The position numbers and the translations under genes were made by a program. A DNA stretch of 64,000 bases, taken from contig CANNDL010000003.1 in assembly GCA_947503435.1 (NCBI GenBank), positions 124,001-188,000 on the forward strand. The letters run 5' to 3'. This stretch comes from an uncultured Kangiella sp. GTDB taxonomy: Bacteria > Pseudomonadota > Gammaproteobacteria > Enterobacterales > Kangiellaceae. Below are positions 53,736-63,137 of this stretch, one piece after another; the first letter of the stretch is position 1, and each line of letters opens with the position of its first letter. The notes beneath the pieces were generated by a model, which had not been told where the DNA came from, ran no database searches, and saw nothing but the letters and a program-made list of their open reading frames with translations.

Positions 53736-54209
53736 TTATTTTTTTAATGCTTTTAACGCCAAAACGATTGTTGCCATAATACCCCAAGAAAGACCAACTA
53801 CAACGCCGACATCTAGAATGCCGCGCCAAGGCTGTGGGATATAATTAAAGATAATGATCAAAAGAATGATGGCGATGGTCAACACATAAGCCAAAATCAG
53901 ATTTTTCTTGATTGCCGAAAAATAGTTCATGCAATACAGAGGTGCTAAAAATTGACGTATAAGAGTGGGCTTTTGCTCTAGCTCTTTTAGACGATTGGCA
54001 AATTTAATGGAATAGCTTTTTTGAAAACCTTTATACCCTTCCGAGTAAGCCATAAAGCTAGTGTTTGCGATAAGCACTAGCCAATGATACCAAGCAAATG
54101 GCATATCCCAGGCCACTAAAAAGTGCCCGCCCAGTCGATAAACGGCAAAACCTAATATGGCAATAAATCCTAGCAAGGCCCAAGCCTGCGCTAGTCGGAT
54201 AGCTATCAT
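53736..54209 (-). CDS. Membrane protein of unknown function
   Basis: 157 residues with four helices (about 5-27, 38-57, 102-122, 130-152). The soluble loop KGFQKSYSIKFANRLKELEQKP follows the second helix. Resembles conserved hypothetical membrane proteins of gammaproteobacteria; no function known. Confidence 0.75.
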   Translation of the reverse strand: MIAIRLAQAWALLGFIAILGFAVYRLGGHFLVAWDMPFAWYHWLVLIANTSFMAYSEGYKGFQKSYSIKFANRLKELEQKPTLIRQFLAPLYCMNYFSAIKKNLILAYVLTIAIILLIIIFNYIPQPWRGILDVGVVVGLSWGIMATIVLALKALKK

Positions 54210-54318
54210 TGTTGCTTGTTATGAGTGCTCAAAAATTGGCGTAATCCTAACACAGCTTTTCATGCAAAGCTTTAGAAAGTTAGCGCTCTTGCAAGCACGG
54301 GAAAAGCCAATTTTCAAA

Positions 54319-57300
54319 CTAGAAAAGCTGAACGATCCAGTCTTGGTATTGATATATCAATAAGATAGCGAAACTTATCAAGAATGCTATTAAGGCTTTG
54401 GTCCGATAATAAAATAATGGCACTAGCACTAGGGTAATCGCTGTGGCGAATAATATTCCAAATCCAAGAGAAACACCCATTGGGATTAAAAATTGTGCCT
54501 GAGTCGATTTATCAAAAATAATAGGGATCAAGCCAACGAATGTGGTTAATGATGTCAGCATAATGGGTCTTAATCGACGCACCCCAGCATTTAGCACCGC
54601 TTCTTTTCGAGCAATGCCTTTTTCTCTTTGTTTGTTAATATAGTCCACTAACACCAAGCTATCGTTTACCACCACACCGGTTAGGGCTAACATCCCGAGC
54701 ACCGACATCATGCTTAAAGTTAAACCCATTAGCCAGTGACCAAGTACCGCCATCACACCGCCCAATGGAATAACAGCCATAACAATAAAGGGTTTGCGAT
54801 AAGATTTGAACACGATGGCCAGTAGAATATAAATTGCCAACATAACAAATAAAATGCTGACATAGATGCTGCTAAAGAGCTCGCTTTCTTCTCTTGCTTC
54901 GCCCTCTAAGCTGTATCCAATGCCCTGATAATTTTGCAATAAACCTCTGACTTCTTGATCAATGCCCGCACGAATAGTACCTAAGTTACCACTAGATTTA
55001 TCCATATCGGCAGTAATATTAATCGTGCGACGTCGGTCAATTCGTTCTATGGAAGAAGGGCTTTTGCCGTAAGCCAACTCCGCTAATTGATGCAGCGGTA
55101 GTTTGCCACCGCTTGGGGTATCGACTAATAAATTATGCAATTCATCGAGCGAGCTTCGCTCTTGCTCAGAGAGACGTAGCATCACTCGAACATCATCTCG
55201 CCCTCTTTGAATACGCTGTACTTCCACCCCAAAAAAAGCACTACGAACTTGCCGGGCCAGACTGCTCAAACTTATTCCCAATGCCTCGGCTTGAGGTTTT
55301 AAGTTAAACTGGATCTCCTGCTTTCCTTTGGAAAAGGAATCTGAAATATCAAAGATGCCATCGGTTGATTCTAGAATTTGCTTAACTTCTTCTGCGACTC
55401 TATTTAGTTGAATAGTGTCAGCACCGCTTAATTGCACATCTATCGGATCGCGACTTCTGCCAATCTCCGCTCTGAAATTCAATGTTTCTGCGCCTGGCAA
55501 GGGCCCAATTAGCTCACGCCATTCACGAACTAGCTGACCAATCGAAATATCATTTTCCCGTTGCTCTGGTGGCGTCGTTTCAAACATCACGCGACCACGA
55601 TTAGGGCTGGTACTTCGACCACCAGAACCCGAGACCGAGAATACGTGAGTAATAACGCTTTCACCGGTTTCTTGGTTTTGATATTTTTCTTTCAGCGAAA
55701 TAGCCGCATCAGTCATACGTTTAATATAATTATCAGTGACTTCAAAAGGTGTGCCCGCTGGCATAGCTAATGAACTACGCGCCACTTCACTAGGAATTCT
55801 TGGAAAAGATGAATATTTGGTATGGCCTAAACTCACTGCAAAGTAAATGATATAAAGTAAGCCAATAAATAAAGCCACCGAAATAGCCCAATGGGTAATA
55901 GCAAAATTTAATACCGGCTTATAAAAGCGGATGACCGCTGACTCAAAGCCATTAGCGAATTTTTGCTGGAATCTTTGAAAGGCGTTGCCCTCTTCCTGCT
56001 TTTTATTAAATTTGATATGGCCTAAATGCGCTGGCAATATCAATTTAGATTCCACTAATGAAAAGAACAATACTGGAATCACAATTAAAGGGAGTTGGAA
56101 GTACCATTTACCCCAGCCGCCGGGCAAAAACAGGATCGGTACAAAGGCTATCATGGTAGTGATCACGCCAAAGGTTACCGGCACGGCAACCTCTTTGGTG
56201 CCTTTAATGGCAGCTTCAAGGGGAGGCTCGCCTCGACTGAGATGATTATAGATATTCTCCCCAGTGACAATGGCATCATCCACCACAATTCCCAGCACCA
56301 AAATAAAGGCAAATAAACTAATAAGGTTTACCGTCGCCCCCATTTCTGGCATCAATGCCATGCCGCCAGCAAAGGCAATTGGAATACCCAAACTTACCCA
56401 TAGCGCAATGGTTGGTCGCAAGAACAGCGTCAATAAAATAATAACCAGAATACCGCCCTGCATCAGACTGTAGTTCAGGGTACTCAATCGAGCTTTAAGG
56501 CCTTTAGATTGATCACGCCATATACTTACTTCCAGCCCTGCAGGCACTAATCCTTGCTTCGCAGTCACAAATTCTTTTACTTTCTTGGCGACTTGAATTT
56601 CACTTTGTCCACCAACTCGAAAAACTTCTAGTTCAATTGCGGGTACACCATCAAAGCTAGTATTTAAGCCCTGTTCTTCAAAGCCATCTTTGATAATGGC
56701 TAAATCACCTAACATTAAGCGGGTGCCATCGGTTTTGGTTAATATAGGGATCTGAAAAAATTCCTGCTGAGTATAAGACTGACCTTTTAGTCTTAAAAGA
56801 ATATCGCCTTTATCGGACCGCACTTGTCCTGCGGACAAATCTAAAGAGTGGTTATTAATGGCACTGGCAATTTCTTGCAAGGTCATGCCATATTCATTCA
56901 ACAGATCTTGATTAATCTCAATGGCAATTTCAAAAGCTCGGACGCCAGAAGTTTCAATCTGAGTAATTCCATCTAAAGCTAGCAACTCTTCTTGTAAAAT
57001 ATCAGCATATTCGCGCAATTCCTGTTCCGGAAGTTGCCCTGAAATCATCACACTAATAGTTTCGCGCTTAAATTCACTACGCCTAATAATTGGTTTTTCA
57101 GCATCAAGCGGCAAGGTATTAAGCGCATCCACACGACTTTTCACTTTGTCCAGCAATAGCTCCATATCGTAATCTTCTTCGATTTCGATAATCACTGTGG
57201 CCGAACCTTCCGAAGAAATCGAGCGTAAACGATCAATCCCCTCTAAATCGAAAACCGCCTCTTCAACTCGGGTTGAAACCGTTCTCTCTACTTCTTCAGG

Positions 57301-57462
57301 GGTGGCTCCGCGAAAAGGAACTGTTACGGTAATGGTATTAATTTCAATATTTGGAAAACGCTCAACCGTCACTCTTTTGAAAATAGTAAAGGCGCCTGCT
57401 AATAAGATCACTACCATCAACATATTGGCAGCAACTGGGTTTCTAGCAAACCATGCAATCAT
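54319..57462 (-). CDS. RND efflux permease (AcrB/MexB superfamily)
   Basis: 1047 residues, 12 helices and two large periplasmic loops. N-terminus MIAWFARNPVAANMLMVVILL; the proton-relay acidic residues sit in helix 4 (LGIVVDDAIVTGENI) and the second half has VNDSLVLVDYIN. Sequence is of the HAE-1/VexH-like smaller branch. Works with the adapter upstream and an outer-membrane channel encoded elsewhere. Substrate unknown. Overlaps the adapter stop by 4 bases. Confidence 0.93.
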   Translation of the reverse strand: MIAWFARNPVAANMLMVVILLAGAFTIFKRVTVERFPNIEINTITVTVPFRGATPEEVERTVSTRVEEAVFDLEGIDRLRSISSEGSATVIIEIEEDYDMELLLDKVKSRVDALNTLPLDAEKPIIRRSEFKRETISVMISGQLPEQELREYADILQEELLALDGITQIETSGVRAFEIAIEINQDLLNEYGMTLQEIASAINNHSLDLSAGQVRSDKGDILLRLKGQSYTQQEFFQIPILTKTDGTRLMLGDLAIIKDGFEEQGLNTSFDGVPAIELEVFRVGGQSEIQVAKKVKEFVTAKQGLVPAGLEVSIWRDQSKGLKARLSTLNYSLMQGGILVIILLTLFLRPTIALWVSLGIPIAFAGGMALMPEMGATVNLISLFAFILVLGIVVDDAIVTGENIYNHLSRGEPPLEAAIKGTKEVAVPVTFGVITTMIAFVPILFLPGGWGKWYFQLPLIVIPVLFFSLVESKLILPAHLGHIKFNKKQEEGNAFQRFQQKFANGFESAVIRFYKPVLNFAITHWAISVALFIGLLYIIYFAVSLGHTKYSSFPRIPSEVARSSLAMPAGTPFEVTDNYIKRMTDAAISLKEKYQNQETGESVITHVFSVSGSGGRSTSPNRGRVMFETTPPEQRENDISIGQLVREWRELIGPLPGAETLNFRAEIGRSRDPIDVQLSGADTIQLNRVAEEVKQILESTDGIFDISDSFSKGKQEIQFNLKPQAEALGISLSSLARQVRSAFFGVEVQRIQRGRDDVRVMLRLSEQERSSLDELHNLLVDTPSGGKLPLHQLAELAYGKSPSSIERIDRRRTINITADMDKSSGNLGTIRAGIDQEVRGLLQNYQGIGYSLEGEAREESELFSSIYVSILFVMLAIYILLAIVFKSYRKPFIVMAVIPLGGVMAVLGHWLMGLTLSMMSVLGMLALTGVVVNDSLVLVDYINKQREKGIARKEAVLNAGVRRLRPIMLTSLTTFVGLIPIIFDKSTQAQFLIPMGVSLGFGILFATAITLVLVPLFYYRTKALIAFLISFAILLIYQYQDWIVQLF

Positions 57463-58655
57463 TGCTCAGTACCTTTTTTTGCGGAGTCTTTCTTACTTTT
57501 GCTTCTTGGAGACTTTCTAGGCGCTTGACCTTTGACTTGTAATGTAGCGCCATCAGCAATAAATCTTAATGGCGTAGTTATTATTTTATCGCCTTCTTGC
57601 AAGCCTGATTGGATCAAACTTAATTCCCCGCCTTGCCACTGAGTAACTACTTTCCTACGTTCTAATTTGCCATCTTGATAAAGGTAAACCTGATCGTTGT
57701 CATAGATTAGCTTGCTTGGTATTACGATAGCTTGTTCCAGACTTAATCCATTAATACGTGCATTAACAAATTGGCCAACTTTTAACAGCGGATCGGTAGC
57801 TAACAAATCTCCATTGATTTTTGCCGTCACAAACCACTGACGACTGGATTGGTCGATCACACTATCAGTTCTATCCAACTGCGAAGGCCAACTTTTACTA
57901 AAATTACCAAAATCTGCAGTTAATTCCACAGCATTTTGTTCATCAAAAGAAGGAAGGAATTGCACCTTATTGGTTGGGATAGGTAAACGAATTTCTAACC
58001 TCGAAGTAGCAAAAATTTCTGCAATTGGAGTATTCTGATTAATTAGTTGACCTAAGTCAGAAAGCTTACTGACAACCCTGCCATCATAAGGCGCTACAAT
58101 TTTCGTACGTTGCAAGGCCAACCTTGCTTTAGCCAATCTTGCTTGTGCGGCATCTAATTTTGCTTTGGCCGATGCGACTTGCGGCTGTCGCAAAACTAAA
58201 CCTGAAGCTTTTTTATTAGGATTAATTTTCTGCCAATCTCGCTTTGCCTGATCGGCAAGCGCTTGTTCTTGCTGCAAGGTAAGCTGCGCATTGGCAAGCT
58301 CGGCTTGCGCAATGGTAACTTCAATTTTGTAATCTTTGTCATCAATGGTCGCTAGAAGATCACCTTTTTTAAAGCTACCTCCTGACTCTAAACTTTTGCT
58401 AACCGAAGTAATAATCCCAGAAGCTTGCGCAACCAGATTGCCAGAAGTTTTAGCTTCAATATTACCGTAGGACTCAATATACACCTGAAATGGTTGAGAT
58501 TTAATAGTATCAATTTCTACTATTATTGGCTTTTCAAAAGCCGGTCTTTTACGTGCTTCTGGCTTATTCAGAAACATATAAGTAATCACCACGGCAACTA
58601 AACCGATAATAATTACAGGCAAAATTTTAACCATTTTAGAGTCAGTTGAAGGCAT
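57459..58655 (-). CDS. RND efflux membrane-fusion adapter
   Basis: 398 residues from the ATG at 58655; a GTG at 58676 is possible. N-terminal anchor (about 9-30), lipoyl half (DLLATIDDKDYKIEV), a helical hairpin with alanine-rich repeats (about 100-175), the second lipoyl half (IVAPYDGRVVSKLSDLGQLI), beta-barrel and membrane-proximal domain, and a basic tail (KSPRSKSKKDSAKKGTEQ). Translationally coupled to the permease. Confidence 0.92.
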   Translation of the reverse strand: MPSTDSKMVKILPVIIIGLVAVVITYMFLNKPEARKRPAFEKPIIVEIDTIKSQPFQVYIESYGNIEAKTSGNLVAQASGIITSVSKSLESGGSFKKGDLLATIDDKDYKIEVTIAQAELANAQLTLQQEQALADQAKRDWQKINPNKKASGLVLRQPQVASAKAKLDAAQARLAKARLALQRTKIVAPYDGRVVSKLSDLGQLINQNTPIAEIFATSRLEIRLPIPTNKVQFLPSFDEQNAVELTADFGNFSKSWPSQLDRTDSVIDQSSRQWFVTAKINGDLLATDPLLKVGQFVNARINGLSLEQAIVIPSKLIYDNDQVYLYQDGKLERRKVVTQWQGGELSLIQSGLQEGDKIITTPLRFIADGATLQVKGQAPRKSPRSKSKKDSAKKGTEQ

Positions 58656-58763
58656 AATATTTGTTATTAATTCCACTAGTATCTAGCTCAAACTTTACCT
58701 GATTCTATAACAAAGGTCATTTAGCTATAACCGAATTTACAATCAAGGAGGTGAATCTCTAAA

Positions 58764-59969
58764 TCACAACTCGGCTTTGATTCGTTTCTGCACCAATATC
58801 AATGAAATAAGACCGTAAGTTAAGCCCAATAACATAAAACTGTTAATGTCTTTAAACTGAGCAAATAAGAATGGTGCTACGCCTGTTGATAAAATCATAA
58901 TGGCGCCAAGCATCGAGCGAATAGCCCCTAGGTGTTGAGTGCCAAATACTTCAGCATAAAAGGAGTTTATCACTGGTCCAGTGGCGGCTACGCTTAAACC
59001 CGCCAATACCATAAAAGCCATCAACCAATAGACGTGTTCTCCATACCATAAGCAAACAATTCCTAAGACCAATGGTAACAAGAACCAACGCAAATAAGCT
59101 CTTGGATGCGACTTATCTACCCAAGGACCAATAATGATAGCTCCTGCAAAATGCATAATGCCATAGAGCCCAATCCCTGTAGCCAGCCATTCTAAAGACC
59201 AACCTTTAAGTCCAGCCCAAAAGGTCTGGTGAAAAAAGAAGGCGGTAATTAAAAATGCAGGCGCAATAATCGCGGGCACTAAACACCAAAAGCGCCAGTC
59301 TTGACTGATTTCTTTGCGCGTCCATTGTTTTGTTTGGGCTAATTCTTGCTCTTGATTAATGCGCTCAATCGGCTCTAGTTTTGCTTTATGTAGCAACCAA
59401 AACAGGAACGGCGTCAAAATTGTTAAAGTTATTCCTGAGAAGATCATCCAGCTTGAACTAAAGCCATAGTGTTTCAAAACAAAAACGGCAACCAATGGCA
59501 AAATAATTTCGCCAATCGCCATTCCTTGACTGGATAAACTTACCGCTTTTGCCCTATCCTTCGGGATATAGCGCATTAGCGTTGTAGTAGCGATGTGTCC
59601 CATTAACCCTTGACCACATAATCGGATCCCTAAATAGGCAATAAATAGCATCCATACATTGTTGCTAAAAGCGAATAACAAACAAGCCGCCAGCAAAGAG
59701 AAAATCACAATCAAGGTAAACTTCTTTACTTCAACTTTATCGATCTTGGGGCCGACAAAAAATAACGTGAAGCCGCTGGTCAAAGTTGCTATTGAATACA
59801 CCAAACTTAACGATTGCTCATCGAGCAACAAATCTTGAATGAGTTCTTGGTTAAACAAAGAGATGAAAAAGGTTTGCCCCAGATTGCCAATAAAGACACA
59901 CAAGAAACCAAAGGCCAGTAAGTATTTGTTGTTTTTAATAAAATTCGAATAATTCAAAAGGAAAACCAA
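58764..59969 (-). CDS. MFS transporter
   Basis: 401 residues with 12 helices; the loop 2-3 motif GPKIDKVEVKK is a degenerate MFS signature. The first ATG is far inside; the frame opens with TTG at 59967 close to a FIKNNKYLLAFGF start that is typical of the family, so TTG is probable but there is no clear ribosome-binding site. Substrate unknown. Confidence 0.85.
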   Translation of the reverse strand: MVFLLNYSNFIKNNKYLLAFGFLCVFIGNLGQTFFISLFNQELIQDLLLDEQSLSLVYSIATLTSGFTLFFVGPKIDKVEVKKFTLIVIFSLLAACLLFAFSNNVWMLFIAYLGIRLCGQGLMGHIATTTLMRYIPKDRAKAVSLSSQGMAIGEIILPLVAVFVLKHYGFSSSWMIFSGITLTILTPFLFWLLHKAKLEPIERINQEQELAQTKQWTRKEISQDWRFWCLVPAIIAPAFLITAFFFHQTFWAGLKGWSLEWLATGIGLYGIMHFAGAIIIGPWVDKSHPRAYLRWFLLPLVLGIVCLWYGEHVYWLMAFMVLAGLSVAATGPVINSFYAEVFGTQHLGAIRSMLGAIMILSTGVAPFLFAQFKDINSFMLLGLTYGLISLILVQKRIKAEL

Positions 59970-60031
59970 TAAGCAATGCTACAGAAAGTATATCCCTAAT
60001 ATTAGCCTACCCCAAGATATTAAGCTTTCAC

Positions 60032-60060
60032 TTGCCATTAATGGCTATTTCTTATATCTT
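60032..60060 (+). promoter_or_regulatory. tRNA-Ser promoter
   Basis: TTGCCA (60032-60037), 17-base spacer, TATCTT (60055-60060) and GC-rich discriminator just before the tRNA at 60072. Confidence 0.65.
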
Positions 60061-60071
60061 ACGCCGCCTAT

Positions 60072-60161
60072 GGTGAAGTGTCCGAGTGGCTGAAGGAGCA
60101 CGCCTGGAAAGTGTGTAACGGGTCAAACCGTTCGAGGGTTCGAATCCCTCCTTCACCGCCA
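60072..60161 (+). tRNA. tRNA-Ser (GGA)
   Basis: 90 bases with encoded CCA; long class II variable arm with a stem AACGG/CCGTT, loop CTGGAAA with anticodon GGA, and GGTGAAG/CTTCACC acceptor stem. Confidence 0.95.
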
Positions 60162-60165
60162 TATA

Positions 60166-60196
60166 GCAAAAAGCCCTCTTAATGAGGGCTTTTTTA
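60166..60196. terminator. Terminator after tRNA-Ser, also facing purK
   Basis: 8-bp stem AAGCCCTC/GAGGGCTT with a 5-base loop and T run on both strands; serves tRNA-Ser and probably purK, whose stop is at 60215. Confidence 0.88.
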
Positions 60197-60214
60197 TAGT
60201 TAAATGAAATGGCT

Positions 60215-61345
60215 TTACTTATAAAAGCTCGACTTCAATAATTCACCAATCAATTCTTGTTGTCCTACCATATCTAGAACTTTAATCACGTTCGGAATAA
60301 AGTCTTCGTCCTGATCGCCATTGGCACAGATATTAATATGACCAACTTTTCTGCCCGGTTTTGGCTCTTTGCCATAATCATAAAGCACCGCATTGGGAAT
60401 TTCCGCAACAGCATCTTTACTAGGAATACCGCCAATCAGGTTAACCATAGCGGTAGGACTTTGAATTGAGGTATCTTGTAATGGTTTGTTGGCTATCGCT
60501 AATAAGTGATTTTTAAATTGGGAAGCGATAGTGCCGTCCATACTCCAGTGACCTGAATTATGTACTCGTGGTGATAATTCATTCGCTGCAAACTTATCGC
60601 CTAAGTCAAAAAGCTCAACCGCCATGGTGCCAACATAGTTCACTTTTTCCATCACCTTACGAATAATCTCTTCAGCTTCTTGCTGCTTAGGATCATTCTG
60701 CAAGCTCAAAGAAAGTCTTAAGATACCTTCTCGGTGATAGTTTTCCGCTAGAGGATAAAAAGCAATGTCGCCATCGACATTTCTGGAAGCGATAATCGAA
60801 ACTTCGCGCTTAAAATTCACCATCGATTCTAAAATACAAGCTACTGGCGAGAGAGTCTCCCAGGCAGAAATTAACTGACTTTCATCACGAATAACCACTT
60901 GGCCTTTACCGTCATAACCATCACGACGAGTTTTCAATATTGCAGGCAAACCAACTTCCTTGGCCGCTTTTTGTAAATCTTCTAAGCTATCCACGGTTGC
61001 AAATTTTGCAGTCTCAATACCTTGTTGATTGAACATGGTTTTCTCGTTCAATCGGTCGCTAGCTAAGGTTAAGGCTTTGGATGAAGGATGAACTGGTAAT
61101 TCAGCTTCTAAAGCTTCCACCAACGCAACTGGAATACTTTCAAACTCATAGGTCACAATGTCTGACCATTCTTGCAGCGATTCTTTGGCTTTTGGATCAA
61201 GATACGGATAAATAAAGTGTTGACCAAATGGCGCGGCACAAGCATCTTTTTCTGGAGCTACAAAAGCAAACTCCATATCTAATGATTCACCGGCTTGCGC
61301 TAGCATTTGCGCTAGCTGACCACCACCAATGATGCCAATCTTCAT
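60215..61345 (-). CDS. purK: 5-(carboxyamino)imidazole ribonucleotide synthase
   Basis: 376 residues; ATP-grasp enzyme carboxylating AIR. KIGIIGGGQLAQMLA start, ILKTRRDGYDGKGQ (nucleotide) and NELSPRVHNSGHWS are diagnostic. Directly adjacent to purE. Confidence 0.96.
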   Translation of the reverse strand: MKIGIIGGGQLAQMLAQAGESLDMEFAFVAPEKDACAAPFGQHFIYPYLDPKAKESLQEWSDIVTYEFESIPVALVEALEAELPVHPSSKALTLASDRLNEKTMFNQQGIETAKFATVDSLEDLQKAAKEVGLPAILKTRRDGYDGKGQVVIRDESQLISAWETLSPVACILESMVNFKREVSIIASRNVDGDIAFYPLAENYHREGILRLSLSLQNDPKQQEAEEIIRKVMEKVNYVGTMAVELFDLGDKFAANELSPRVHNSGHWSMDGTIASQFKNHLLAIANKPLQDTSIQSPTAMVNLIGGIPSKDAVAEIPNAVLYDYGKEPKPGRKVGHINICANGDQDEDFIPNVIKVLDMVGQQELIGELLKSSFYK

Positions 61346-61855
61346 TTACAGCGCCTCACGCGGATCAGGGTTATCCATAATGGTTTGAGTTTGGGTGGCT
61401 CTAAATTCTTTAATTGCCGCTTTAACTTCTGGGTATTTATTCGCAAGAATACTGGCTGCAAACAGACCAGCGTTAGCCGCACCAGCATCACCAATGGCCA
61501 ATGTTCCAACAGGAATGCCAGCCGGCATTTGAGCAATCGATAATAATGAGTCAACACCGTTTAAGGTTCTCGATTTAACCGGAACCCCTAATACTGGTAA
61601 AGGCGTAAGCGCCGCTACCATGCCTGGTAAGTGAGCCGCTCCGCCAGCACCAGCAATAATTACCTCAATCCCTCGAGCTTCAGCTTTTTCAGCAAACTCA
61701 TACATTTTACCTGGCGTTCTATGGGCCGATACCACTTCTACTTCGTGAGGAACGCCCATCTTATCTAGAGATTCAGATGCTTTTTGCATGCATCCCCAAT
61801 CTGATTTTGAACCCATTACAATGCTTACTAATGGCTGGCTTTTATCAAGACTCAT
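61346..61855 (-). CDS. purE: 5-(carboxyamino)imidazole ribonucleotide mutase
   Basis: 169 residues; [19 protein letters not shown] and [11 protein letters not shown] active-site blocks, [10 protein letters not shown] and the conserved final region. Converts N5-CAIR to CAIR. The purE stop abuts the purK start, so they form one operon. Confidence 0.97.
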   Translation of the reverse strand: MSLDKSQPLVSIVMGSKSDWGCMQKASESLDKMGVPHEVEVVSAHRTPGKMYEFAEKAEARGIEVIIAGAGGAAHLPGMVAALTPLPVLGVPVKSRTLNGVDSLLSIAQMPAGIPVGTLAIGDAGAANAGLFAASILANKYPEVKAAIKEFRATQTQTIMDNPDPREAL

Positions 61856-61969
61856 AACATTTACTCAAAATAAATTGTGCAATCGGCAAAAGTTATCGCC
61901 AATTTGAAAGTGCGTATTATATAAATATCAAACAGATAAATACAGTGGCTAAGAAGAAGCCTTAGAAAT

Positions 61970-61995
61970 AAAAAAGCCCCGCAAATGCGAGGCTT
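61970..61995 (-). terminator. Terminator after the tRNA cluster
   Basis: Imperfect GC-rich stem AAGCC..GGCTT (61974-61995) with one mismatch and six T on the minus strand, 10 bases past tRNA-Leu. Confidence 0.8.
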
Positions 61996-62004
61996 CGTTC
62001 ATAA

Positions 62005-62091
62005 TGGTGCCCAGGGACGGACTCGAACCGTCACGGTGTTGCCACCGGGGGATTTTAAGTCCCCTGCGTCTACCAATTTCGCCACCTGGGC
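62005..62091 (-). tRNA. tRNA-Leu (TAA)
   Basis: 87 bases with encoded CCA; class II variable arm; loop ACTTAAAAT with anticodon TAA; acceptor stem GCCCAGG/CCTGGGC. Position matches E. coli leuZ. Confidence 0.96.
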
Positions 62092-62124
62092 ATCAGATGA
62101 CTGGTTCATATCAGCTTGATAAAG

Positions 62125-62198
62125 TGGAGGCTGAGGCCGGAGTCGAACCGACGTCCACGGATTTGCAATCCGCTGTATAGCCACTCTACCACTCAGCC
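62125..62198 (-). tRNA. tRNA-Cys (GCA)
   Basis: 74 bases with CCA; anticodon GCA in TTGCAAA; discriminator U73 and the tRNA-Cys identity G15-like core. Position matches E. coli cysT. Confidence 0.96.
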
Positions 62199-62236
62199 TA
62201 AATTTAGCTTCATTGCTTCTAAAGAAGCGCTGATAT

Positions 62237-62269
62237 AAAAAACCTCGGTAAGTTGCACCGAGGTTTTTT
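62237..62269. terminator. Terminator-like hairpin inside the tRNA cluster
   Basis: 13-bp perfect stem AAAAAACCTCGGT/ACCGAGGTTTTTT (62237-62269) with a 7-base loop, ending in six T on either strand. It lies between tRNA-Gly and tRNA-Cys. Confidence 0.85.
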
Positions 62270-62274
62270 GAATT

Positions 62275-62350
62275 TGGAGCGAGAAAGGAGGTTCGAACTC
62301 CCGACCCCAACCTTGGCAAGGTTGTGCTCTACCAGCTGAGCTATTCTCGC
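62275..62350 (-). tRNA. tRNA-Gly (GCC)
   Basis: 76 bases with CCA; anticodon GCC in TTGCCAA; acceptor stem GCGAGAA/TTCTCGC. Position matches E. coli glyW. Confidence 0.96.
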
Positions 62351-62365
62351 GTCTTAGTGGCGTGC

Positions 62366-62393
62366 ATTTTACTTCGAAATCATTTCCTGTCAA
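62366..62393 (-). promoter_or_regulatory. Promoter of the tRNA-Gly-Cys-Leu cluster
   Basis: On the minus strand TTGACA (62388-62393), 16-base spacer and TAAAAT (62366-62371), then GCACGCC; a consensus -35 and a stringent-type discriminator. Confidence 0.8.
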
Positions 62394-62507
62394 CACAAAA
62401 AAGTGATTTTTTTAGCACTTTTTTCATTGCAGATTAAGACTTAGCCAAACTGCTGATTTATCAAGCAATTTATCAATCTTAACGGTGCCTGCAATGAAGG
62501 TTGATTA

Positions 62508-63074
62508 TTATCCGTCTTTCTTTTCGCTTGTCAAGTGAGGCCAAGCAGCCTTTAGATAAGTAAACATTGACCACAGTGTAAGTAGCGCCGCTATCCACAT
62601 GAAGATATAGCCAAACTGTTTAGGCACATTAAAGATGTATGGTGAAGCTAATAATAATAGGAAAATGGCAAATAGTTGGCACACTGTTTTTATCTTACCT
62701 ACCCAGGAGACCTTTACAACTGCTCTACTGCCCATCTCCGCCATCCATTCTCGCAAGGCAGAAACGGTAATTTCACGACCGATAATTACCATCGCAGGGA
62801 TCGCTAGCCAAACACTGGCTTCTCTTTCTACTAGTAAAATCAAAGTGATAGCGACCATTAGCTTATCTGCTACCGGATCAAGAAAAGCCCCAAAGGGAGA
62901 TTCAATTTTAAGGCGCCTAGCTAGAAAGCCGTCAAAGAAATCGGTAGCGGAAGCCACGCAAAAAATGATCAAGGTGATCCAACGCGCTTCAATCGAGTCG
63001 ATATAAAAAAATATGACGAACAGAGGTACTAGCGCAATTCTAAATGCAGTTAGTACATTAGGCAGATTCCACAC
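62508..63074 (-). CDS. pgsA: CDP-diacylglycerol-glycerol-3-phosphate 3-phosphatidyltransferase
   Basis: 188 residues, about five helices. The CDP-alcohol phosphotransferase motif DFFDGFLARRLKIESPFGAF continues to LDPVADK, with all acidic residues. Start is GTG (63072-63074) with GAGG upstream; the N-terminus MWNLPNVLTAFR matches the family. Makes phosphatidylglycerophosphate. Follows uvrC, as in E. coli. Confidence 0.96.
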   Translation of the reverse strand: MWNLPNVLTAFRIALVPLFVIFFYIDSIEARWITLIIFCVASATDFFDGFLARRLKIESPFGAFLDPVADKLMVAITLILLVEREASVWLAIPAMVIIGREITVSALREWMAEMGSRAVVKVSWVGKIKTVCQLFAIFLLLLASPYIFNVPKQFGYIFMWIAALLTLWSMFTYLKAAWPHLTSEKKDG

Positions 63075-63137
63075 TGCTCAACCCTCAAAAAATTGAATGA
63101 ACAAAGTCATTCTAACTCATTGTTTCTTAATATAAAG

